A DNA stretch of 5,764 nt from MnTg04 sp036443455 (GCA_036443455.1 JAZFYI010000137.1:1-5764); one strand, 5' to 3'; shown: positions 1 through 5,764, counted from the first letter of the stretch. Notes: a model not told the origin generated them from the sequence alone. Numbers and translations are program-made.

Positions 1-698
1 GCGATCTTGTCGTCGTACGGCGTGGTGAAAGCCACCGCTCCACCGGCCTGGTTGACCTGGAAGAACTTGCCGTGTCCCAGGCTCGCGATCTGCGTCCAGG
101 GTGCAACCGTCGTTGACATTCCACCGCACTGAATCGTGTTGATGACGATGCCCTTTTCGAGCGCGTCTGCGACGATCGCCGGGTAACGCACCTCGTTATA
201 GTCCATATGCGGCGGTGCGTCGCCGACCAGGAAAATGACCTGGTAAGCCTGCTCGCCCTGGCTCCAGGACATGTCGTGTACGGCATCGTAGAGCGCCTTG
301 TTGACGCTCTCGGGCGTGTCGCCACCGCCGTCGGCCTGGAAATCCATCAATTTTGCGTAGACGGAATCGAGATCGGCGGAGAGATCGACCAATTTCGTTA
401 CATACCGGTCGCCGCGGTCACGATACGCGACCAGGCCGATGCGGATTTCGGGCGTCGGCTGTGCCGAGGCCATGGTCGTGGCGATCGACCAGATCTTTTC
501 CTTCGCGGTCTGGATCAGGCCGCTCATGCTGCCGGTCGTATCCAGTACGAAAACTACATCGACCTTGGGTCTGTGCAAAGTAATGTGATGGTTTAACGGT
601 GGGTTTACTTCGATGTTCTTGGCCAGGAGTTGTGGGTAATACACGACCACTCCCAGCGTCAGTGCAAAAAGGGCAATGCCCAGTAGTTTGGTTTTCAT
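1..698 (-). CDS. Exported vWA-domain protein, partial (C-terminus beyond left edge)
   Basis: The reverse strand reads open from the ATG at 698 to the window edge, giving 232 codons with no stop. The N-terminus (MKTKLLGIALFALTLG...) has a short basic head and a hydrophobic stretch at residues 5-20, followed by LLAK near residue 26. It is therefore a signal peptide or an N-terminal anchor, and the domain should sit outside the inner membrane. A von Willebrand factor A domain follows from about residue 45. The metal-site (MIDAS) motif is DTTGSMS at residues 53-59, with Thr where Ser is more usual, and the further ligands are probably T128 (GGGDTPES) and D160 (FLVGDAPPH). Such domains bind protein partners through a divalent metal. 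A GAGG ribosome site lies 8 bases upstream. The gene starts 37 bases after the membrane-protein gene and is probably the third gene of the PspA operon. The partner and exact role are unknown. The domain call is firm; the total length cannot be judged. Confidence 0.88.
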   Translation of the reverse strand, partial: MKTKLLGIALFALTLGVVVYYPQLLAKNIEVNPPLNHHITLHRPKVDVVFVLDTTGSMSGLIQTAKEKIWSIATTMASAQPTPEIRIGLVAYRDRGDRYVTKLVDLSADLDSVYAKLMDFQADGGGDTPESVNKALYDAVHDMSWSQGEQAYQVIFLVGDAPPHMDYNEVRYPAIVADALEKGIVINTIQCGGMSTTVAPWTQIASLGHGKFFQVNQAGGAVAFTTPYDDKI

Positions 699-735
699 GA
701 TGATGTCCTCTCGTTTATGTAATGAGTCAGTGGGT

Positions 736-1302
736 TTATTGCGTGAATAACTGCCGTAGCGCCGCATCGGCCTGGCGTCTTGCGCGCTCGAAGTTCTCAC
801 TGTCCAGCGCCGTGTTCAGCTCCGGTTTTGCCTTTCCGTTTATCGTCGGCGGGATTGCCACGAACAGCGCCTGTACCAGGAAGAAACACCAGGTCGCCAG
901 GAACACGCTGCCCGATCGGGTGATGGCCCAGACGGCAGCCGAGATGCTCAATGCATTTAGCCCCATGTCTATCAGCGCCGGCATCACGCCTGAATAGAAA
1001 TACAGCGAGCGAATCAGCCAGATGGCGGCCACATGAATCAGCAGATAGAGCGGAAACGGCGGTGCTACCCACCAGGTGGCGATGGCCAGCGCGCTCCACA
1101 GGGATAGCGTGGTAACCCGTCCCAGCCGTTCCTTGCTGCGGCTCATGAGATACAAAAGGTAAGCCAGACCCAGCGCGGGGATGATCAGCCGGATGACGCT
1201 GCCGAAGCCAACAAAAGGCGTCAGCGTGGCGACGATCGCACTGGCAAAGAATCCAAAAACAGCGGCGACGATTACACCGTGCAAAAATCCAGGCCGTTTC
1301 AT
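736..1302 (-). CDS. Polytopic inner-membrane protein of unknown function, PspA-operon member
   Basis: This gene encodes 188 residues, mostly hydrophobic. About six membrane segments can be read at roughly residues 7-29, 34-53, 63-80, 83-101, 107-127 and 130-151. A hydrophilic, helix-prone tail follows (152-188, ending in ...ARRQADAALRQLFTQ). I do not recognise a named family or any catalytic motif. The ATG overlaps the stop of the PspA-like gene as ATGA, and AAGGAG lies 6 bases upstream inside that gene, so the two are probably translationally coupled. The context suggests a membrane partner or anchor for the PspA-like protein, a role played by PspB/PspC elsewhere, but it shows no sequence resemblance to them that I can see. 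That role is an inference from position only. An overlapping frame (797-1327) gives a cysteine- and histidine-rich, non-membrane product and was rejected. Confidence 0.82.
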   Translation of the reverse strand: MKRPGFLHGVIVAAVFGFFASAIVATLTPFVGFGSVIRLIIPALGLAYLLYLMSRSKERLGRVTTLSLWSALAIATWWVAPPFPLYLLIHVAAIWLIRSLYFYSGVMPALIDMGLNALSISAAVWAITRSGSVFLATWCFFLVQALFVAIPPTINGKAKPELNTALDSENFERARRQADAALRQLFTQ

Positions 1303-1853
1303 GACGCACTCCTTCGACTCTTTTCATGCAGATAGGCGACTTCGACTTCGTCGTCGCTGATGGTCATTTCGTGTGCCATCCAGGCGATATCGTCGAACTC
1401 CGAGCCACCATTCGCGGGGGCGGGCGTGCGTTGTGCGAATAGCTCCGCTTTTTGTCGCAAACCTTCCAGTGTCGACCGGTTCTCATCGAGCATGGTTCGT
1501 TGCCCGGCGAGATATTTCTCGTTGGCAACGTGCTTTGCGTTCAGACGTTTCAAAAGGCGCGAGGCCTCGAGCTTCTTGCGAATCAGGTTCTTTGCCAGAT
1601 CGTCCTTGTCAGACTCGAAACAAAGATCGAGCTGTTCATCGATCTCGCTTAGCGTGTCATCCAGTTCGTTCCTGCGTACCGATAACGCATCCTGGTCATG
1701 CGCGCACAAGGTGACGCGCTGCTCGGTGGCGGCCAGGTCATCCTCCATATCGCGGATGGCTTGCTTCAGTAATTGCTCGGGCTCTTCGATGTGATCCAGA
1801 ACGGCGTGAAAGTCCGCTTTGAAGAGTCGCGAGACGCGGTTGATCAATGCCAT
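1299..1853 (-). CDS. PspA/IM30-family membrane-stress protein (short form)
   Basis: This gene encodes 184 residues with the PspA pattern. An amphipathic N-terminal helix (MALINRVSRLFKADFHAVLD) is followed by the family-typical EEPEQLLKQAIRDMEDDLA at residues 23-41. Long charged coiled-coil helices follow to about residue 140. PspA/IM30 proteins are peripheral inner-membrane proteins related to ESCRT-III; they oligomerise on damaged membrane and limit proton leakage. The protein is shorter than E. coli PspA (about 222 residues). After a Pro/Gly linker (TPAPANGG, 143-150) it ends in an acidic segment (FDDIAWMAHEMTISDDEVEVAYL). I chose the start at 1853 because AGGAGA lies 7 bases upstream and the family begins with this amphipathic helix; an in-frame ATG at 1871 would put that site inside the gene. 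It is first in a minus-strand operon with the membrane and vWA genes, and diverges from a two-component system. The family call is strong. I give no symbol because this is not clearly the orthologue of enterobacterial pspA. Confidence 0.9.
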   Translation of the reverse strand: MALINRVSRLFKADFHAVLDHIEEPEQLLKQAIRDMEDDLAATEQRVTLCAHDQDALSVRRNELDDTLSEIDEQLDLCFESDKDDLAKNLIRKKLEASRLLKRLNAKHVANEKYLAGQRTMLDENRSTLEGLRQKAELFAQRTPAPANGGSEFDDIAWMAHEMTISDDEVEVAYLHEKSRRSAS

Positions 1854-1860
1854 GATGTTG

Positions 1861-1866
1861 TCTCCT
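1861..1866 (-). promoter_or_regulatory. Ribosome binding site that fixes the PspA-like start
   Basis: The reverse strand reads AGGAGA here, 7 bases before the ATG at 1853. This favours the 184-residue product over a start at 1871, which has no comparable site and would lie upstream of this one. Confidence 0.7.
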
Positions 1867-1895
1867 GTCAATGGGTTGATGGCGACATGTTAGGA

Positions 1896-1957
1896 GGGCG
1901 CGGCGTTACAAATAAGACATGGATTGGTAAAACCCGGGGCGCGGAATTTACAAAAAA
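1896..1957 (+). repeat. Imperfect direct repeat, two copies 41-42 bases apart
   Basis: Copy one is GGGCGCGG (1896-1903), then CG, then TTACAAAT. Copy two is GGGCGCGG (1937-1944), then AAT, then TTACAAAA. The GC blocks start 41 bases apart and the TTACAAA blocks 42 bases apart, about four helical turns, so both copies face the same side of the DNA. This is seen directly. A role as a paired protein-binding site is inferred. Confidence 0.55.
1905..1933 (+). promoter_or_regulatory. Weak candidate sigma-70 promoter for the regulator-kinase operon
   Basis: GTTACA (1905-1910) and TAAAAC (1928-1933) are separated by 17 bases, and each matches the sigma-70 consensus at four of six positions. The -35 would overlap the first TTACA element, and the tandem TTACA pair would lie just downstream of the start. 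The match is modest and could be chance. Confidence 0.25.
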
Positions 1958-1963
1958 CTTACA
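1947..1963. promoter_or_regulatory. Candidate OmpR-family operator (tandem TTACA, 11-base period)
   Basis: TTTACA (1947-1952) and CTTACA (1958-1963) form a direct repeat with an 11-base period. On the other strand this reads GTAAG-N6-GTAAA, close in style to the CpxR box GTAAA-N5-GTAAA. OmpR/PhoB-type regulators usually bind such tandem half-sites as head-to-tail dimers, and the adjacent gene encodes one. The natural guess is autoregulation plus control of the divergent PspA operon. The repeat is seen; its use by this regulator is an inference. Confidence 0.45.
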
Positions 1964-2010
1964 CGCGATCACGCAAGGTGCGCTCGCAAGCTGCTAGCCT
2001 AGGCGCTGTA

Positions 2011-2712
2011 ATGACAAGGCAAATTCAAATACTCGTTATCGAGGACGAAGAGGCCATCCGCACTGGATTGATCGACGTGCTCGTTTTCCATGGCTACGAA
2101 GTCGACAGCAGTGCGACCGGCCCGGAGGGTCTGAGCAAAGCGCTGACCGGCAAATTCGACCTGATTCTGCTGGATGTCATGCTGCCCGGGATCGATGGCT
2201 ACGAGATCTGCGACCGGATTCGGGCCGAAGACCGGCATCAGCCCATCATCATGTTGACGGCCAGGACTTCGGATGAGGAAATCATCCAGGGCCTGACGCT
2301 CGGCGCCGATGACTATGTGCCGAAACCCTTCTCGATCCAGCAACTGGTGTTGAGAATCGAGGCGGTCCTGAGGCGTTCCCAGGTGGGTATCGAGCAGGCC
2401 AGGACCATTTGTTTTCGCGACGTCGAAATCGATACCGAAAATCTCAGCGGCAGGAACGGGACCGAGGACCTGACCTTCACCCGGCGCGAGATCGAGTTAT
2501 TGAGTTATCTCGCACTACACTCGGACCGGCCGATTTCCAGGGAAGAACTGTTGACCAAGGTCTGGGGTTATGCGCGCAATCTCGATATCGAGACGCGTAC
2601 GGTCGATATCCATATCGCGAAAATCAGGCGCAAGATCGAAACCGATCCCAAGGAGCCTGAAAACCTCATCACCGTACGCGGCGCAGGTTATCGCCTGGTG
2701 ATGGAAGGCTAG
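2011..2712 (+). CDS. OmpR/PhoB-family response regulator
   Basis: This gene encodes 233 residues, the normal length for the family. The receiver domain spans about residues 5-120. It has the acidic pocket E11/D12, phospho-acceptor D55 (LLDVMLPG), T83 (MLTA) and K105 (VPKPF), so phosphorylation should work. A winged-helix DNA-binding domain follows at about 133-231, with the typical LTFTRREIELLSYLA, SREELLTKVWGY, RTVDIHIAKIRRKIE and VRGAGYRL segments. I chose the ATG at 2011 because the family starts a few residues before the ILVIEDE strand; an in-frame ATG at 1924 would translate the control region. The ribosome site is weak (AGG at 2001-2003), which suggests low expression. The kinase gene follows after 4 bases and is the likely partner. 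The regulator probably acts on the adjacent divergent promoters. It resembles many family members, so I assign no symbol. Confidence 0.95.
   Translation: MTRQIQILVIEDEEAIRTGLIDVLVFHGYEVDSSATGPEGLSKALTGKFDLILLDVMLPGIDGYEICDRIRAEDRHQPIIMLTARTSDEEIIQGLTLGADDYVPKPFSIQQLVLRIEAVLRRSQVGIEQARTICFRDVEIDTENLSGRNGTEDLTFTRREIELLSYLALHSDRPISREELLTKVWGYARNLDIETRTVDIHIAKIRRKIETDPKEPENLITVRGAGYRLVMEG
2703..2708 (+). promoter_or_regulatory. Kinase ribosome binding site inside the regulator gene
   Basis: GGAAGG lies in the last codons of the response-regulator gene, 8 bases before the kinase ATG at 2717. It supports that start and implies that regulator and kinase are translated from one message. Confidence 0.6.
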
Positions 2713-2716
2713 CCCC

Positions 2717-5020
2717 ATGTTCCCCAAGGCCCTCATCAAAGGTTATGACAAGAACCGCTTGCGGAACCTGCTGACGATTATTTTCCTGGCGCTCGCCATC
2801 CCGACGGCGGTCCTCATCTGGCAAGGCTATAGCCAGCTCAAATGGGAAGCCTTTCATCAATACCGGGGTCTTGCCGAGGAACTGGACGGTCGCATCGACG
2901 CCAGGCTGATCGAGATGATCAATACGGCGGACGCCAGGTCGTTCGCGGATTACACATTCCTGGTCGTCACCGGTGACCCGAGCGTCAATTTCCTGCAGCG
3001 CTCGCCCCTGTCCGCATTTCCGGTGGCGGAGGATCTGCCGGGTGTGCTCGGCTATTTCCAGGTCGATAGCGATGGAACATTCAGCAGCCCGCTGCTGCCG
3101 CCCGAAGGCAGCGACACCGAAAAACTCGGAATCCGCGACGACGAATACAAAAAACGCCTTCAGCTCACGCAGGAAATTCAATCCGTCCTGGCCGACAACC
3201 GCCTGGTGCGATCCCGGCCCGAGATTGGTACGAGTCGCGGCCTCGCCGCTACCCCCAAGGTCGCCAAAGCCGGTCTCGAAGAGGAAAAAGAGGCAGACAG
3301 TTTCTATCGCCCGGAATCGCGCGCGCGCCGATTGGCGGCCAAACCCGAACCGCGAGCCAGCGCTGAACTGGCTGCTGCCAGGAACGGTTCGTTGAACGAG
3401 CCAGCCGTCAGTGGCTTTATCGATGAATCCGAAGGCGAGAAAGATGTCATCGATAGTCTCAATGCGATGTTGCTGGAGCAGGCCACGGTCAGCGACGAAA
3501 CATATGGTCAGGAGGCCTTTGAGAAACTGAATCGACCGAGGCGGGACAAGCAATCAGGCATTGAAGGCTTCAGTTCGACAGACCTCGATGACGCCATCGG
3601 CGAAGCTTCCAAATCGCAACGACGCCTCAATACGATCGGCAAGGTTCCCGATCTCAAGCTCGATCCGTTGATGCAGAAGAAAAGCGAAGAGCTCGAGCGC
3701 AAAGCGGACGAACAGCAAGCATTTTACGGCGGTCGCGCCGCAACCCCCGTTCGCGCCAAGCGCAAGGAAACGAGTGTCTTGCCGGCAACCGTTCCGCCAA
3801 CCGACCGTGAACCGGTCGAAAGCTTTTTCGATCGGCGCATCAGCGCTTTCGAAAGCGAGATCGATCCGCTGGAGTTCAGCTTGCTCGACAGCGGTCACCT
3901 GGTTCTTTTCAGAAAAGTCTGGCGCGATGGTGAACGTTATATCCAGGGCTTGCTGATCGATCAGCGAACCTTTATCGACGACGCGATCGATGCGCCTTTT
4001 ATGGAAACGACGCTTTCCACCATGTCCAACCTGATCGTCGCCTACCAGGACGATGTCATTCAAACGGTCAGCGGACGCGATACCTCTGACTATCCCAACG
4101 GCAGCCAGGCGCTGGACGGCGCCTTGCTCTATCGCAACCGTTTGACCGCGCCCTTAGGCAGCCTGGAGCTTATCTTCAGCATCAAGCGCCTGCCCCCGGG
4201 GCCGGGCGCCGGCGTGCTTGGCTGGACGAGCATTATCATCGCGCTGGTGTTCCTGGGCGGTTTCTATTTCCTGTATCGGCTGGGCTCGAGCCAGATCGAC
4301 CTGGCCAGGCAACAGCAGGACTTCGTTTCGGCGGTGAGCCATGAACTCAAGACCCCGCTGACCTCCATCCGCATGTATGGTGAAATGCTCAAGGAGGGCT
4401 GGGCCGACGAGGAAAAGCGCAAGACCTATTACGAATACATTCACAATGAGTCAGAGCGGCTGAGCAGGCTGATCTCAAACGTCCTGCAACTCGCCAGGAT
4501 TACGCGAAACGAGCCGCAGTTCGATTTGCAGCCTGTAAAGGTTGGTGAGCTGATCAGCAACATCGAGTCAAAAATTGCCAACCAGGTAAAAGGCGCGGGC
4601 TTCGAGCTGACAACAATCCGCGACGACGAGACGGATCGAGCAACGATTTTGATCGACGATGACTGCTTCGCCCAGATCATCATCAACCTGGTCGATAATG
4701 CCATCAAGTTTTCCGAAAATGCAGACCGCAAGACCATCGAGATCACCAGCAAACTCACCAGTGACAACCAGGTCCTGTTCGCGGTCAGAGACTTCGGCCC
4801 GGGCGTCCCCAAAGACCAGATGAAAAAAATCTTCCAGCTTTTCTATCGCTCGGAATCAGAACTCACCCGGGAAACCGTGGGCACCGGCATCGGCCTGGCC
4901 ATCGTCCACCAACTGACTGTGGCGATGAATGGCAAGGTAGATATCATCAACCGGGAGCCGGGAGCGGAATTCACAGTAACGTTTCCGTATCTGCCGAATG
5001 AACGCAAAGCAAACGGATAA
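2717..5020 (+). CDS. Membrane sensor histidine kinase with large low-complexity insertion in its sensor region
   Basis: This gene encodes 767 residues, long for an OmpR-partner kinase. The first membrane helix is at about residues 16-36 and the second at about 497-520, leaving about 460 residues outside the cytoplasm. The sensor starts with folded-looking sequence (37-130, including LGYFQVDSDGTFSSPLLP). From about 132 to 362 it becomes charged and low in complexity, rich in Glu, Lys, Arg, Ala and Ser. It then resumes with folded sequence (365-490, including SGHLVLFRKVWRDGERYIQG). The cytoplasmic part is complete: H-box SHELKTPLTS with H542, N-box NLVDNAIKF with N661, G1 DFGPGVP (692-698), F-box IFQLFYR (705-711) and G2 GTGIGLAIV (722-730). 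It should autophosphorylate on H542 and pass phosphate to D55 of the upstream regulator. There is no PAS domain and no clear HAMP after the second helix. The signal is unknown; the PspA-type neighbour suggests envelope stress. Confidence 0.95.
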   Translation: MFPKALIKGYDKNRLRNLLTIIFLALAIPTAVLIWQGYSQLKWEAFHQYRGLAEELDGRIDARLIEMINTADARSFADYTFLVVTGDPSVNFLQRSPLSAFPVAEDLPGVLGYFQVDSDGTFSSPLLPPEGSDTEKLGIRDDEYKKRLQLTQEIQSVLADNRLVRSRPEIGTSRGLAATPKVAKAGLEEEKEADSFYRPESRARRLAAKPEPRASAELAAARNGSLNEPAVSGFIDESEGEKDVIDSLNAMLLEQATVSDETYGQEAFEKLNRPRRDKQSGIEGFSSTDLDDAIGEASKSQRRLNTIGKVPDLKLDPLMQKKSEELERKADEQQAFYGGRAATPVRAKRKETSVLPATVPPTDREPVESFFDRRISAFESEIDPLEFSLLDSGHLVLFRKVWRDGERYIQGLLIDQRTFIDDAIDAPFMETTLSTMSNLIVAYQDDVIQTVSGRDTSDYPNGSQALDGALLYRNRLTAPLGSLELIFSIKRLPPGPGAGVLGWTSIIIALVFLGGFYFLYRLGSSQIDLARQQQDFVSAVSHELKTPLTSIRMYGEMLKEGWADEEKRKTYYEYIHNESERLSRLISNVLQLARITRNEPQFDLQPVKVGELISNIESKIANQVKGAGFELTTIRDDETDRATILIDDDCFAQIIINLVDNAIKFSENADRKTIEITSKLTSDNQVLFAVRDFGPGVPKDQMKKIFQLFYRSESELTRETVGTGIGLAIVHQLTVAMNGKVDIINREPGAEFTVTFPYLPNERKANG
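3110..3800 (+). other. Segment encoding the disordered, charged insertion of the kinase sensor
   Basis: This stretch encodes about residues 132-362 of the kinase. It has few hydrophobic clusters, many charged residues, several Pro/Ala-rich patches (AAKPEPRAS, AATPVRAKRK) and short predicted-helical acidic stretches (DVIDSLNAMLLEQ). Both flanks look like beta-rich sensor fold. The reading frame is continuous and matches its surroundings, so this is not a frameshift artefact. The boundaries are by eye and could be off by 15 residues or more. Confidence 0.6.
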
Positions 5021-5764
5021 CCAACTCTTCGTCGAGGCTCTTGCGGGTCCGGGTACCATTCTGCTCGATGGTGGTCTTGCCACGGAACTCGAAGAAAGGG
5101 GCTGCGACATTAGTACGGAGCTCTGGTCGGCTGGCCTCCTGCAAAGCGATCCGCAGGCCATCATCGATGTGCACCGCGCCTATCTGGATGCGGGCGCCCG
5201 GTGCATCATCAGTGCCAGTTATCAGGCCAGCCGGCAGGGGTTCGTGTCACTCGGCATTTCAGCGACCGCTGCCGATGAGCTGATCGCAAGCTCGGTGTTA
5301 CTCGCCAGGACGGCGATACAGCAATACCTCTATGACAACCCCGAGACGGTTCCGCTGCCGATCGTCGCTGCCAGCGTCGGTCCGTATGGCGCGACGCTTC
5401 ATGACGGTTCCGAGTACACGGGCAATTACGGCGTAAGCCGTGATGCGCTGCAGTGTTTTCACCAAGAAAGATTAAATATTCTCGATCGGGCGGGCGCCGA
5501 TGTACTCGCCTGCGAAACGATTCCGGACTACCAGGAAGCCCGGGTGCTTTGCGAGCTCCTGGAGGATGTAAGAAGCCCTGCCTGGATATGTTTTTCGTGT
5601 CGCGACGAGCGGCGTATCAGCGATGGTACGCCGGTGGAAAAGGTGGCAAGCTTGTTCCGCGATCATCCGCGGGTACAAGCTGTAGGCATCAACTGTACGC
5701 CGCCGCGACTGATTCTAAGGCTGATCGAACAAATCAAAGTCGCTGCACCAGACAAGGCCATCGT
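4998..5764 (+). CDS. Homocysteine S-methyltransferase (MmuM type), partial (C-terminus beyond right edge)
   Basis: An open frame runs from the ATG at 4998 to the window end, giving 255 codons. The product has the Pfam S-methyl_trans barrel pattern: ILLDGGLATELEERG (21-35), ELWSAGLL (41-48), ISASYQAS (71-78), VAASVGPYGATLHDGSEYTGNY (123-144), DVLACETIP (168-176) and GINC (230-233). C233 is the first zinc-binding cysteine; the later GGCC pair should lie just past the edge. E. coli MmuM has about 310 residues, so roughly 55 are missing. These cytoplasmic enzymes move a methyl group from S-methylmethionine or S-adenosylmethionine to homocysteine, forming methionine. The start lies 23 bases inside the kinase gene in another frame, with no clear ribosome site, so translation probably depends on the kinase. 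No other plausible start precedes the conserved LLDGG strand. The family call is firm; the methyl donor is not determined. Confidence 0.93.
   Translation, partial: MNAKQTDNQLFVEALAGPGTILLDGGLATELEERGCDISTELWSAGLLQSDPQAIIDVHRAYLDAGARCIISASYQASRQGFVSLGISATAADELIASSVLLARTAIQQYLYDNPETVPLPIVAASVGPYGATLHDGSEYTGNYGVSRDALQCFHQERLNILDRAGADVLACETIPDYQEARVLCELLEDVRSPAWICFSCRDERRISDGTPVEKVASLFRDHPRVQAVGINCTPPRLILRLIEQIKVAAPDKAI

Larger units (their letters stand above)
1854..2010. promoter_or_regulatory. Divergent intergenic control region
   Basis: This 157-base gap separates the PspA-like gene and the response-regulator gene, which are transcribed away from each other, so it must hold promoters for both operons. 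It contains three TTACA elements on the plus strand (starting at 1906, 1948 and 1959), one GTAAA in the opposite orientation (1927-1931), and a direct repeat of GGGCGCGG followed by TTACAAA. I found no sigma-54 pattern (TGGCAC...TTGC) upstream of the PspA-like gene. No clear sigma-70 promoter could be fixed on the minus strand; TCTTAT at 1917-1912 is a possible -10 without a good -35, which would fit an activator-dependent promoter. Confidence 0.75.

Noticed and set aside
207..596. Plus-strand open frame of 129 codons
   Set aside because: It is antisense to the vWA gene, which has a signal peptide, a metal-site motif and an uninterrupted frame.
797..1327. Minus-strand open frame of 176 codons overlapping the membrane-protein gene
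   Set aside because: The other frame gives clean membrane helices, a ribosome site and an ATGA junction with the PspA-like gene. This one shows none of these.
1360..1794. Plus-strand open frame of 144 codons, rich in Ser, Cys and Arg
   Set aside because: It is antisense to the PspA-like coiled coil. Its composition is what antisense reading of a Glu/Leu-rich gene gives.
1997..2004. GCCTAGGC palindrome just before the regulator start, overlapping GCTAGC
   Set aside because: It is too short to be a terminator and overlaps the weak ribosome site. An 8-base palindrome alone does not support an operator call.
1924..2010. N-terminal extension of the response regulator from the ATG at 1924
   Set aside because: It would add 29 unconserved residues and translate the repeat-rich control region. 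The ATG at 2011 gives the normal family start.
2669..3553. Long minus-strand open frame (294 codons) opposite the kinase
   Set aside because: It lies opposite the regulator end and the kinase, whose frames carry family motifs and good starts. Its product has no recognisable domain, so it is a by-product of GC-rich codon use.
3554..4063. Minus-strand open frame (169 codons) opposite the kinase sensor
   Set aside because: It has no family motifs and no ribosome site. The plus-strand kinase frame is continuous through it.
4189..4214. GC-rich palindromic stretch resembling a terminator stem
   Set aside because: It lies inside the kinase frame, encodes the PPGPGAG linker before the second membrane helix, and has no following T run.
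2011..5020. Possible membership in the proteobacterial dedicated sortase regulator/kinase pair
   Set aside because: A large kinase next to an OmpR-type regulator and a vWA protein recalls that system, but no sortase is in the window and the visible part of the vWA protein shows no LPXTG-type signal. I cannot confirm the match from sequence alone.

Overview
The window looks like chromosomal DNA of a proteobacterium, most likely a gammaproteobacterium. This rests on the family flavour of the proteins (PspA, an OmpR-type regulator, an MmuM-type methyltransferase), dense coding and moderately high GC. No RNA gene or taxonomic marker is present, so the assignment is an inference. I see no insertion sequence, CRISPR array, tRNA or rRNA.

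The layout is two divergent gene clusters around a 157-base regulatory gap (1854-2010). Leftwards, on the minus strand, are a PspA/IM30-family protein (1299-1853), a polytopic membrane protein of about six helices that overlaps it by 4 bases (736-1302), and an exported von Willebrand factor A (vWA) protein that runs off the left edge (1-698). Rightwards, on the plus strand, are an OmpR/PhoB-family response regulator (2011-2712), a 767-residue membrane histidine kinase four bases later (2717-5020), and a homocysteine S-methyltransferase that begins inside the kinase gene and runs off the right edge (4998-5764).

The simplest reading is an envelope-stress locus. The kinase would sense something outside the inner membrane and phosphorylate the regulator. 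The regulator would then act in the shared gap on its own operon and on the divergent PspA operon. The gap holds repeated TTACA elements, two of them 11 bases apart as is usual for OmpR-family sites, and an imperfect direct repeat about four helical turns apart. In enterobacteria PspA is controlled by PspF and sigma-54, and neither a pspF/pspB/pspC gene nor a sigma-54 promoter is visible here. The PspA, membrane protein and vWA set may therefore be a differently wired PspA system. The kinase is also unusual: its extracytoplasmic part contains about 230 residues of charged, low-complexity sequence that seems to interrupt the sensor fold. The methyltransferase is a methionine-metabolism enzyme and has no obvious link to the rest beyond shared transcription.
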